Source: an uncultured Acidobacteriaceae bacterium
Lineage (GTDB): Bacteria > Acidobacteriota > Terriglobia > Terriglobales > Acidobacteriaceae
Direction of reading: 5' to 3'
NCBI GenBank assembly: GCA_903911925.1
Contig: CAIWFH010000008.1
Span: forward strand, 48,931-112,930
Length of the DNA stretch: 64,000 nt
Made by a program: the position numbers and the translations under genes. Shown here one piece after another: positions 45,025 through 53,054 of this stretch (the stretch's first letter is position 1; the number at the start of each line of letters is the position of its first letter). The notes below the pieces were generated by a model. That model was not told the origin of the DNA, ran no database searches, and saw only the letters and a list, made by a program, of their open reading frames with translations.

Positions 45025-45612
45025 TTAATTGCGGGCCCTTTCTACCCTGGCGGCGGCGACTGCCCGCTTCAAAGCGGCGACGAAGGCGCTGGCTGCGGTG
45101 TGATCGGCGAAGGTGAGGCCAAAAGCTTCAACATCGTCAGGCGCCTGGCCGTAAACCGATGGGTCATGTGGGCCGGGACCTAGCTGAAGGAGCTTGTCGC
45201 GGTCGTAGGTGAGGGTGTGGAACTGCTTGCCGGGCAGGCTGACAATAACCACCATTGTGGTGTCGCCCACATCGCCGGGCTTATAGGATTCCCTTGCGTC
45301 GGGCTGGGTGAACACCACGTCTTCAGCGATAAGAGTCTCGTCGACGGCGGCCAGCGGAACTGTAATCGACGCCAGCGGAAATGTAAATAAAGACCAAGTG
45401 GTCTTTCCGCTGCCCGGATCGGCCGGGAGGGCGCAGATGGGGCCAGGCATCCTGGGTTCGATCAGAAGGGTATGGTCGTCCATTGCCAGCAGGCTGCCGG
45501 ACGCCGCATAGAAACTCTTCATTTCCTGGACAGGCCCGGGGAGGCTCTGGGCCGGACACGAAAGAGCCGATAGCAGCACGATCGGGATCGCGAACAGGCA
45601 GGTCTGCCTCAT
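45025..45612 (-). CDS. exported hypothetical protein
   Basis: 195 residues, with GGAGGGG before the ATG. A signal peptide (MRQTCLFAIPIVLLSALSCP, cleavage near PAQ) is clear; the Cys at 19 could also make it a lipoprotein, but the context CPAQ is a weak lipobox. The mature part is beta-rich and has no recognised motif. It is divergent from the tetrahaem cytochrome gene at 45966, and a CRP-like site lies 64 bases upstream of its start, so both may be co-regulated. It converges on the NtrC-type regulator gene. Confidence 0.72.
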   Translation of the reverse strand: MRQTCLFAIPIVLLSALSCPAQSLPGPVQEMKSFYAASGSLLAMDDHTLLIEPRMPGPICALPADPGSGKTTWSLFTFPLASITVPLAAVDETLIAEDVVFTQPDARESYKPGDVGDTTMVVIVSLPGKQFHTLTYDRDKLLQLGPGPHDPSVYGQAPDDVEAFGLTFADHTAASAFVAALKRAVAAARVERARN

Positions 45613-45965
45613 AATTCCCCTCCCTCGTTTTTCTTGAATATGGTTCTATATTGCCGCTACTTCGATTAGACGGATGTGATATCGCTCACTTGGCTATCTC
45701 CAATCTGTTGGCAAGCTAGCCGCCCGGAAGCGCAGGGGCTTCACTTTTCAGAGCCAGTTCGCCGGTTGAGTATCTCTTCCGGCGCGCAAAGATCAACGGA
45801 ATCCGGCAACTTTTTAGCACCGGTATTTCATCGCGGGAATCGCGCAGGCGGCGAACCTAATTCGGCATGCGCGCCTGATCAACGCAGGCATCGCTCAGCC
45901 CGACCGCTCCAGAATCAGACAAAACCAGCCGATTAGCAAAGGGAGACACAAGGAGGCCCTTTGCA
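45613..45965. promoter_or_regulatory. 353-bp divergent regulatory region before tetrahaem cytochrome A
   Basis: The region separates the exported hypothetical gene from the tetrahaem cytochrome gene. It holds the CRP-like site at 45676-45689, and AGGAGG (45950-45955) is the ribosome site of the cytochrome. No coding signal and no clear sigma-70 or sigma-54 promoter is seen. Confidence 0.5.
45676..45689. promoter_or_regulatory. CRP/FNR-family-like palindrome GTGAT-ATCG-CTCAC
   Basis: It matches the palindrome GTGAT-N4-ATCAC with one base different in the right arm, and retains the TGTGA-N6-TCAC core. It lies 64 bases before the minus-strand gene and about 276 bases before the tetrahaem cytochrome gene. 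Confidence 0.45.
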
Positions 45966-46835
45966 ATGAGACGGCAAGTGTTGGTCACGCTGGTCCTGTT
46001 GGCAGCCGCAGTTTGCGCTGCTGCCCAGGCGGGATTTGTACCTTCAACCGACGTTCTTGGCGCCCATATGAACTACGGCCGCGGCTGCACGGCATGCCAT
46101 GCGCCGCACAGCGGGGCAAGCGGCAATGGAAAAGCCAAGACCGCCGATCCTTCTTCCGGAGACAGCGCGCTTTGGGGCGAGGATGTTTCAGGCTTGTACG
46201 GCAAGACCATCACCACGGGCGGCGGCAAATTTGTTGAGGTTCTGCCGACCAGCATGTCGGCAACAACGCCGGATGTTGCCGGGATGATGACCTGCCTGGG
46301 ATGCCACGACGGCAATTACGCTTCAAGCGCCATGATGAGGAATCGGGTTTTTGAAAGCCTGCCTTCAACCTATGGGGCCAATAACACTATTCCCACCCTT
46401 TTGGGGAGCGGCATCACCGGCGTGGGAAACTACCTGAACGAACACCCGGTGGGCCTGAGCGCCAAGATCAGCTGCGGCGGCTCGTCAAACTGGGATTGCT
46501 CCCAGAGCAACGGCGTGGTCTCAATGAAAGGAGCAAACTCCAGCAAGTTTGTAAGCAACTACGGCTTCTTTATCAAGCCCGGCAGCTACGCCAATAACGC
46601 CGTGGTGGTCTGCACCACCTGCCATGACGAGCACGTCATGAACGTGGTGACGGTGAACAGCAAGACTGCATCCGGGCTGCCGGCGGGAAAGTATGCCACG
46701 ATGTTCTTTTTGCGCGCCCCCTACAACCCGAACGACACCAACCCCGGTTCGAACCAGACAGCGCAGTTCTGCCGCCAGTGCCATGCCGACAAGTCGAACG
46801 AGATGAATGGGAGCAGCGCGGGGACTGTCTTCTAG
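45966..46835 (+). CDS. tetrahaem c-type cytochrome A, exported
   Basis: 289 residues. A signal peptide (MRRQVLVTLVLLAAAVCAAA) precedes a mature protein with four CXXCH sites: CTACH, CLGCH, CTTCH and CRQCH, the last close to the C-terminus. It is a clear paralogue of the protein at 53055-53936. Shared stretches include DVLGAHMNYGRGC, ALWGEDVSGLYGKTIT, GNYLNEHPVGL and GSNQTAQFCRQCH. Four widely spaced haems with a terminal CXXCH and much intervening loop recall OmcE/OmcS-like filament-forming cytochromes of Geobacter; this is inference from architecture. It is divergent from an exported protein and converges on the 12-haem cytochrome. Confidence 0.92.
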   Translation: MRRQVLVTLVLLAAAVCAAAQAGFVPSTDVLGAHMNYGRGCTACHAPHSGASGNGKAKTADPSSGDSALWGEDVSGLYGKTITTGGGKFVEVLPTSMSATTPDVAGMMTCLGCHDGNYASSAMMRNRVFESLPSTYGANNTIPTLLGSGITGVGNYLNEHPVGLSAKISCGGSSNWDCSQSNGVVSMKGANSSKFVSNYGFFIKPGSYANNAVVVCTTCHDEHVMNVVTVNSKTASGLPAGKYATMFFLRAPYNPNDTNPGSNQTAQFCRQCHADKSNEMNGSSAGTVF

Positions 46836-46854
46836 AGCAGGTGTGGCGAGGTCT

Positions 46855-46903
46855 CCGAGGGCCGGGAGGCCCTCGGCACAGCCCACTGGGAGGTCGGCTG
46901 TGC
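46855..46903. terminator. two hairpins between convergent cytochrome genes
   Basis: CCGAGGGCC/GGCCCTCGG (46855-46876, 4-base loop) is followed at once by GCACAGCC/GGCTGTGC (46876-46903, 12-base loop). They lie between the ends of the tetrahaem and 12-haem cytochrome genes and could end transcription from both sides. No T run follows, so classical intrinsic termination is not certain. Confidence 0.5.
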
Positions 46904-46934
46904 TCGTCTCAAGCGCTGCGTTCTTATGGACCGC

Positions 46935-48887
46935 TTACTTCTTCAGGCCCAGCCCCTTGCCGGCCTTGACCATTGAAATCGAGCCATCCGGATTGTGCGT
47001 TGCCCCGTGGCAGACCAGGACGCAGGTATTTGGACCGTAGGTGTAGGAGACGGGCAGCGTAGTGCCACCGGATGTCACCACCGGTGCTACAACAAGCATG
47101 TCAAAGTTCACCAGGCGCTGGCCGCTGATGGAACCGGCAACGCTCGGATTGCCGTGGGCGGTGTGGCAGGTGGAGCAACTGAGGCCATCGGTGACGACGT
47201 GCTTGTTGTGCCCGCTCCAACTTGCGTTGGTCATTACGGTCGACAGGTTATGGCACTTGGCGCACAGGCCGTAAGGGCCGTCCACGCTCAAGTCGGGACC
47301 TATATTGGGGTTGTTGATTGTTTGACCCGGCGTGGGAGCCTGGCTGAACAGATACTGATGCTCCAGAATGTGGGTCCACTTGGAACCATGCGGACCGTTT
47401 GGACCGAGGCCGCCGAACTCGCGATTGTCGTCGCTGTTGTGGCAGTCGGTGCACATTAGCTGTGTGCCCACGCCCATGGTGCGCTTGCTCTCGCTGCCAT
47501 CCACATTCAACATGAAGTTGCGCAGGCTGGTTTGGCTGACGCCGTTTGCCGTTCGGACAACCGGATGACTGGAGGCGGCGGTGATGGCAAACTGCGGGAT
47601 GAGGTTAAGATAGTCCGGGGTCACAACCGCGCGCTGCGGTGTATATCCGTAAGGCGAAACCGGAGGGCTGCCCGAACTGGTGCGTGTGCTCGTGCCGTGG
47701 CAGCGCAGGCAGTTTTCATATTGATTGATAGCCGGCGTCAACACTGTGGTTCCGTCGGTGGCACTGATTCCGGCGATGTCCTTTTGTGAGATGCGGATCA
47801 GCGGAGGAAGCGGGAATACGGCGCCGACCTGCTGCGAGCCATGCGCATTGTGACAGTCAACGCAAGTGGCGTGGCGATTATTGTTGAGCAAAACGGTCGC
47901 TGGGTTCCCGTTGGCTGCTACGCTCTCTGTTTCATCGTGCGGATTGGGCGCGGAGGGAATTGGATGTCCCGTCGCCTTGCCATACTCTGAAAAGACATTG
48001 GCATAGGCCGGCATGGGAGAGATGTTGGAGCCGTTGTGGCAGGCGATGCAATCGGCTTCGTTGGCGCCGCGAAGCAAGCGGGCGGGGCCGGCGGCGGTGT
48101 GCGATGAATGGCACGAAATGCAGGCAGCCTTGTTCATGGTGGGATAACTTCCCAGAGATGCCGATTGTGAAATTGCGGCGGTAGACAATGCGTGCGCGCT
48201 GGTGGCCCAATCGGCCAGCGGGTTTACCTGGCTGCCCAGTGAGCGCAGCGGATCGTGGCAGGCCAGGCACATCTGACCGCTTGAACTATCTTTAGCCAGA
48301 AAGTTCAGCGACAGGGTGTCTTTCGCTTGCACGTGGGGGTTGTGGCACGACGTGCACTCGACGTCTCCGCGGATCAGCTTGATCGCTCCCGTCGCGTCGG
48401 CCGTCTTCCCGCTCGAAACGATAGAAGCAACCAGGTCGACGCTGTCTTTCAAGGGCCGCACGAGGCTGAGCGGGTGCGATGTCGAAAGGTCGCTCCCGAA
48501 TACGTCCCGAGGGGTCATCGATCCGGTCATGGAGATCTGACCGTAAGCGGTGGTGTTTCCAACTCCCCCTGCCACGGTGCCGTCGTGACAACTGAGGCAA
48601 TGGTTGCTCTCGGAGCCAAGATGCGGCTGCCTGTCTTTGTTGGCCAGAGTCGTGCTGGTGTACAAAGCGTAAGTCTGGGTAGTGAGCTTTTGATTCCAGA
48701 GACCGATGTTCTGTCCAGAGTGAGGCGCGTGGCAGTAGGCGCAGGCATCAGGCCGGGCACCCCGGATGGGCGAGGTGGTGCCTGGCCCCAGGCTGTGCAT
48801 GCCAAGTACGTCGCCGGTAAATTGAGCAGGCAGGTTGGCGCCCGCGCACAGGATTGTCAGCCCAGCCAGGAATATTCTGAACTTCAC
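46935..48887 (-). CDS. 12-haem c-type cytochrome, exported, with one CX3CH site
   Basis: 650 residues. A signal peptide (MKFRIFLAGLTILCAGANLP) precedes eleven CXXCH sites: CAYCH, CLSCH, CTSCH, CLACH, CISCH, CIACH, CVDCH, CLRCH, CTDCH, CAKCH and CSTCH. A twelfth site near the C-terminus reads CVLVCH, with three residues between the cysteines. Sites followed by (S/N/T)xH (APHSG, NPHVQ, SSHTA, NAHGS, TAHGN) show the doubled-CXXCH pattern. It is the last gene of a minus-strand set with PPIase, beta-barrel and NHL propeller, and its ATG overlaps the stop of the propeller gene. A role as the large electron carrier of an outer-membrane conduit is plausible. Confidence 0.92.
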   Translation of the reverse strand: MKFRIFLAGLTILCAGANLPAQFTGDVLGMHSLGPGTTSPIRGARPDACAYCHAPHSGQNIGLWNQKLTTQTYALYTSTTLANKDRQPHLGSESNHCLSCHDGTVAGGVGNTTAYGQISMTGSMTPRDVFGSDLSTSHPLSLVRPLKDSVDLVASIVSSGKTADATGAIKLIRGDVECTSCHNPHVQAKDTLSLNFLAKDSSSGQMCLACHDPLRSLGSQVNPLADWATSAHALSTAAISQSASLGSYPTMNKAACISCHSSHTAAGPARLLRGANEADCIACHNGSNISPMPAYANVFSEYGKATGHPIPSAPNPHDETESVAANGNPATVLLNNNRHATCVDCHNAHGSQQVGAVFPLPPLIRISQKDIAGISATDGTTVLTPAINQYENCLRCHGTSTRTSSGSPPVSPYGYTPQRAVVTPDYLNLIPQFAITAASSHPVVRTANGVSQTSLRNFMLNVDGSESKRTMGVGTQLMCTDCHNSDDNREFGGLGPNGPHGSKWTHILEHQYLFSQAPTPGQTINNPNIGPDLSVDGPYGLCAKCHNLSTVMTNASWSGHNKHVVTDGLSCSTCHTAHGNPSVAGSISGQRLVNFDMLVVAPVVTSGGTTLPVSYTYGPNTCVLVCHGATHNPDGSISMVKAGKGLGLKK

Positions 48888-49987
48888 TTCCTTCCCTCCT
48901 TGACCGGCATTTTCAAGCCAGCATAATGAAAAACCTGGACGCGGCGGTTGTATGAATCCACAACAAATACGCGGTCGTCACGGTCGATGAATAATCCTGC
49001 CGGCAACTGGAACTCCCCTGCGTGCGTCCCGGTGGAACCAAAGTAATAGAGCAATTGACCCTCGCGATTGAAGACTTGCACCAGGCCCCATACGCCATCG
49101 ACCGTGTACAGGTGGTCTTCAGAATCGACGGCAACCGCCTTGGGCCGGAACATGGACCCGACACTGTCGCCCAGTTTGCCAATGGCGAACTGGAAGGTTC
49201 CCGCGCGGTCAAATGCCTGGATGCGGAAGTTCATGGCATCGACGACGAGCAGGTTGGGCCCATCGAGCCGCAGTTCGGTAGGCAGATTGAACTGGCCCTC
49301 GGCATCGCCGGTCTTGCCGATTGTCTGAAGCACGGTGCCCTGCATGTCGAGCACGAATACCTGGTCGCGCAGCGTGTCAGTTACGTAAATGCGCTGGGCT
49401 GCCGAATCTACCGCGATTCCGGTGGGCCGCTTGAAAAATCCTTCGCCGCCTTTCAAGCCGCCGATGGCGTGCATGAACTTTCCGTTGGGCTCGAAGACAA
49501 AAATCTCGCCGGCATCTGAATCGGTTACGTAGATATTGTCCTGGGCATCGACCGCGACGCATTGCGGCGCCAGCATGGAATCCCTGCGCTTGGCCTTGCG
49601 CTGAATGAACTTGTATTTGCGCTGGGCAAAATCGAAAATGTGCACGCCGGCCGCGCCGGGGTCGGTTACAATCACGCGGCCATGCGAATCAGTGACAACG
49701 CTATAGGGGCGGACCAGGAAGTGGTAGTCAGGTTCGCCGGCGATTACGTCAATCACCTTGGTCCAGAAGCCCCGGTTCGGATTGACTTCGCGTTCCGAGG
49801 TAAAGCTGTGTTCATAAGTAAGCGAGCGTCCGCCTTCAAGAGAGAGTTGCCATTGCTCCGGGGGTTGCGCGGTGCGGCTGACTTTTTGCGATGCCCAGGC
49901 CGGTGCAACGAACAGCGCGGCGCCGGCCAGCACGAAGGCTGCGCCCAGGCACCTGTGTCGCTCACGCCTTAGAAGAAATTGAACCAA
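48884..49987 (-). CDS. exported NHL-repeat beta-propeller protein (conduit locus)
   Basis: 367 residues from TTG at 49987, inside the end of the beta-barrel gene (19-base overlap). No later start precedes the signal segment (LGAAFVLAGAALFVAPAWA). About five to six NHL blades follow, with RPYSVVTDSHGRVIVTD, APQCVAVDAQDNIYVTDSD, RPTGIAVDSAAQRIYVTDT and KAVAVDSEDHLYTVDG. The ATG of the 12-haem cytochrome overlaps its stop by four bases (ATGA), so the two are translationally coupled. It parallels the propeller at 33572-34885, which also accompanies a multihaem cytochrome. Confidence 0.87.
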   Translation of the reverse strand: MVQFLLRRERHRCLGAAFVLAGAALFVAPAWASQKVSRTAQPPEQWQLSLEGGRSLTYEHSFTSEREVNPNRGFWTKVIDVIAGEPDYHFLVRPYSVVTDSHGRVIVTDPGAAGVHIFDFAQRKYKFIQRKAKRRDSMLAPQCVAVDAQDNIYVTDSDAGEIFVFEPNGKFMHAIGGLKGGEGFFKRPTGIAVDSAAQRIYVTDTLRDQVFVLDMQGTVLQTIGKTGDAEGQFNLPTELRLDGPNLLVVDAMNFRIQAFDRAGTFQFAIGKLGDSVGSMFRPKAVAVDSEDHLYTVDGVWGLVQVFNREGQLLYYFGSTGTHAGEFQLPAGLFIDRDDRVFVVDSYNRRVQVFHYAGLKMPVKEGRK

Positions 49988-51798
49988 CGCGATACCCCGA
50001 TGTAGAACGAAGAAACTGTCTCCGGTTGCGTGCCCGATGTGCTGAAACCCTGCTGCAAACGGGAGTATCCGCTCACGAAGTTCAACTTGCGGACCTGATA
50101 CTGGATGAGAGCGTTGTATTGACTATTGTCATTCGTCGACGTGATCGAATCGGAGGCAGTATTGCTGTTGGACTTGGCATAGGCTGCCGCGAGGGTGAGG
50201 TTTCTAACCGGCGAGCTGGTTACGGAAAAGGAAGTGCTGCTTCCGCCGTAGAGGCTTATCAGGCTCGAGGGCAGAACGGGCGAGGGAATTGGCACCGGCA
50301 CCAGACCGCCTCCGGTGGCGATCGCCTGCCCGCTTGCCTTTGAGTAGCTCCCGGTTGCATTGATCAAGCCATCGTAGCCAAGACTGCCGCTGAAGCTTTC
50401 GCTGGTGCTTGTTGTGCCCGCTTGTGAACTCAATGCTGTCTGCCCCGCCCCGGCGCTTGCGCCAACACTGAACTTCCGCCAGCGGTGCCTTATGTTTCCC
50501 GAGTAGTTAAAATACGAGTTCATGTAGGTGACCAGCAAGGTTTGCGCATTCTGCGTGTATGCGAACGACCCAGAGATGTGCCACCCTTTGAACTCGCCCG
50601 AATAGTTCTCGGTTGTGGACAGCCCCAGCGAATCCTCTCCTGTGTTGTCAGAGCTGTTTGCGGTCACTGTCACCGAGGTATTTATGTTTCCGCCGGGCAG
50701 CCTGCGCGAATAGGAAGCGCCTCCGCCGTAGGAATTCACGCCGTAGTTCTCTCCCAGAAAGGACTGCGTGCGGCGCTCGAAGAAGAGCGTGGTTTGAAGA
50801 TCGCGGAAAGGCGTGTAACTGGAAAGGGCCATGATGTCGAAGGAATCCGACTTGTCGTTCGATTCCGGAACCACGCCTCCGGCGGCGACCACCGACTCAA
50901 ACAGCTGTCCGCCCAAATTGTCGGAGTAGTTGATGTTTCCCGAGATCGAAAGTGAGTTCCTTGGATGAATCGAGGCCTGAGCGCTGAGGATATCAATGGT
51001 TCCGCTGGAACTGTTTCCCAGGTAATCGGTACCCCAGGTGGACCGGTTAAAGCCGCCGGAAAACGAACCTTGCATGGGCAGAGGATGCCCGATATTCACC
51101 CCTTCGGAGCTGCTGTTGGAATGTGTTTCGGTATCCTGGGCCGCGGCCACCACTTCAGGAATCATGGCGTGGCCGGTGCCTTTGCTGTAGTAACCTGCCA
51201 TATTGAAGCCAGCCACGGAATAGCCCGATCGCGCATTGAAGGAATGGAAAGAATTCAACCCGTCGTTATTGGTTCCGTACACCGAGTAATTGCCGCTTCC
51301 GGTTTGGAAGCCGAGAGACAGGCTGGGCATGTCTGGAATACTCTCGCTCCAGTTAATGCCGAAGTCCTGATTGTTGCCATGCGTCACGTAATCGGCGATG
51401 CCCGGTACGGCGTAGTTCCCTTCTTTGTTGAAGCCCTTTGAATAGCTGACCGAGCCGGGAAAGTGGCTGCCGCCGAAGAGATTGGTGGACACATCGAGTC
51501 CGCTGGCATTGGAGATGGACTGGAAGTTTGAATTTGCGTTGGACTGGTTTAGATAGAAGTTTGCGCTATAGGAGAGAAAATTGGGATTGTAGAAAGACCC
51601 GGTGGAGTTGACAGCGCCACCGACTGTCCAGCTATGGCTTGAACTGGTCATGTTTCCGTAGTCCGCCGTATACCCCGAGGCGATTGTGCCGCTCAAATTC
51701 GAGCTTAGGTCGCCGTGCCGAACCTGCGCGGCAACAGGCCATGCCAGCAGCAAGATTGCTGCCTGCACAAGCCCCGCCACTCGCATGGATCCCGCCAC
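49969..51798 (-). CDS. outer-membrane beta-barrel (porin-like) protein of the cytochrome locus
   Basis: 609 residues from GTG at 51798, with AAGGA nine bases upstream; an ATG four codons on is too close to its own possible ribosome site. A signal peptide ends near PVAAQ. The mature chain is rich in Ser, Asn, Gly and aromatic residues with alternating hydrophobic strands, and it ends SRWFNFF with a terminal Phe. These are marks of an outer-membrane beta-barrel recognised by BamA. There is no TonB box or plug. It lies in one operon with PPIase, NHL propeller and the 12-haem cytochrome, so it may sheath a cytochrome in the membrane like MtrB or porin-cytochrome conduits. The sequence itself is not close to MtrB by eye. 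Confidence 0.82.
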   Translation of the reverse strand: MAGSMRVAGLVQAAILLLAWPVAAQVRHGDLSSNLSGTIASGYTADYGNMTSSSHSWTVGGAVNSTGSFYNPNFLSYSANFYLNQSNANSNFQSISNASGLDVSTNLFGGSHFPGSVSYSKGFNKEGNYAVPGIADYVTHGNNQDFGINWSESIPDMPSLSLGFQTGSGNYSVYGTNNDGLNSFHSFNARSGYSVAGFNMAGYYSKGTGHAMIPEVVAAAQDTETHSNSSSEGVNIGHPLPMQGSFSGGFNRSTWGTDYLGNSSSGTIDILSAQASIHPRNSLSISGNINYSDNLGGQLFESVVAAGGVVPESNDKSDSFDIMALSSYTPFRDLQTTLFFERRTQSFLGENYGVNSYGGGASYSRRLPGGNINTSVTVTANSSDNTGEDSLGLSTTENYSGEFKGWHISGSFAYTQNAQTLLVTYMNSYFNYSGNIRHRWRKFSVGASAGAGQTALSSQAGTTSTSESFSGSLGYDGLINATGSYSKASGQAIATGGGLVPVPIPSPVLPSSLISLYGGSSTSFSVTSSPVRNLTLAAAYAKSNSNTASDSITSTNDNSQYNALIQYQVRKLNFVSGYSRLQQGFSTSGTQPETVSSFYIGVSRWFNFF

Positions 51799-51949
51799 TC
51801 TGTACCATCCTTAATTTCTCAGCGGTTGAACTCGCTGCTCAGAGTTCTGTTGTCGAACCAGGTATCGTTTCAGCTATTCCGCGAGTGCTTCGATACCAAC
51901 TGCCCTGTTTGCGTCTGGGGCCTGAACGCCAGGCTCGAGATGCAGCCCG

Positions 51950-52978
51950 TTACAAAACTTCGATCTTTGCGTTCTGCCGCAGCTTCTTGTCGAGCGTGCT
52001 GCGAAGTTGATTTGCCTTCTTCTTTTCCAGGTCCTTTTGCAACTGCACTTTTACATCGTCGAACCTGGACTTTCCCGCCGGCGTGTGCTCGTTGAGGCGC
52101 ACGATACTGTAGGCCTGCTCCATCTGGATCAGATCGCTCACATCGCCCGCTTTCATTGTGGCCAGCGCCTTCCGTACCTGCGGCGCAAGTTCGGACACGG
52201 GAACCGGCTTGTGCTGGCCCATCATCACGCGGTAATCGTCATCGGAGATCTTCTCGGCCAACAGGCCGAAATCCTCGGCGGACTTGGTTGCCTTCGCCTG
52301 GCGCAGCGCCTGCTCTGCCCGGGAGTGTCCCTCTTTCAACTGGGCGGCGGTGGCGTTGTCCGGCGGCAAAATGGAAATCGTTTGAAACGTGTACGACTCC
52401 GGATGCAGGAACTTGGCCGGATAGTTGTCAAAGCTTGCCCTGGCCTCGGCCATGGAAACTGCGCTCTTGTCTTCCACGTCGGTCTTGAGAAAAGCTTCAA
52501 TCAGCAGCGAGCGCCGTATCTTTGCCTGGAGCAACTGCTGCGACGAGTGAAACTCGCTCTGGAAGATTCGATTGAATTCGGCCGGGGTGGCGAACTGCTT
52601 GCGGAAATCCGTTTCGGCCTGGCGCATCTCAGCAGCCGGCACCGTCTTCTTCTCGCGCAGGGCTTCCTGGTACACCAGTTCCTCAAAGATGATCATTTCC
52701 ATGGCGCCCTTGCGAATATCTGGTTCCAACTCGCTGGGAATGCCATTGTGCTGCCGGGCGTAGGGAAAGATGGAGTATTCCTCGCGCATCAGGTCGGCGT
52801 CGGTGAGCACTGTCCCGTTGACGCGCACTACCGGCTTGCCCGTGGCAGTGAGCGGCACCAGGGTCGCACCCGGGGCGGACGGCTTGCTAAAGACCGTGGG
52901 CGCATGAGAGGCGACCTGTGCGCCCGCCGCCGTTAAGGTCAGCAGAAGGAACCCGCAGATTTGGAATGTGCGTTTCAC
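51950..52978 (-). CDS. PpiC-type (parvulin/SurA-like) peptidyl-prolyl isomerase, periplasmic
   Basis: 342 residues with a signal peptide (MKRTFQICGFLLLTLTAAGA). An N-terminal SurA-like helical part with VVRVNGTVLTDADLMREEY and a long helical arm (about 75-190) lead to the parvulin domain (about 192-305; VPVSELAPQVRKALATMKAG, AYSIVRLNEHTP). A basic coiled tail ends the chain. It would help fold secreted cytochromes or insert the beta-barrel encoded next. It starts 76 bases after the tetrahaem cytochrome gene, across an intrinsic terminator, and precedes the barrel gene by about 150 bases. The terminator suggests lower expression than the cytochrome. Confidence 0.88.
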   Translation of the reverse strand: MKRTFQICGFLLLTLTAAGAQVASHAPTVFSKPSAPGATLVPLTATGKPVVRVNGTVLTDADLMREEYSIFPYARQHNGIPSELEPDIRKGAMEMIIFEELVYQEALREKKTVPAAEMRQAETDFRKQFATPAEFNRIFQSEFHSSQQLLQAKIRRSLLIEAFLKTDVEDKSAVSMAEARASFDNYPAKFLHPESYTFQTISILPPDNATAAQLKEGHSRAEQALRQAKATKSAEDFGLLAEKISDDDYRVMMGQHKPVPVSELAPQVRKALATMKAGDVSDLIQMEQAYSIVRLNEHTPAGKSRFDDVKVQLQKDLEKKKANQLRSTLDKKLRQNAKIEVL

Positions 52979-52999
52979 AATTATTATCCTGATTCGGGG

Positions 53000-53039
53000 A
53001 AAAAGAAGGGGGAGGGAAGTTGACGTCCCCTCCCCCTTC
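53000..53039 (-). terminator. intrinsic terminator after tetrahaem cytochrome B
   Basis: On the minus strand a GC-rich hairpin, GAAGGGGGAGGG paired with CCCTCCCCCTTC, is followed directly by TTTTT. It starts 15 bases beyond the stop of the cytochrome gene and ends about 20 bases before the start of the PpiC gene. It should stop most transcripts and let only part read into the downstream genes. Confidence 0.82.
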
Positions 53040-53054
53040 GTTCATGCAGTTGAG

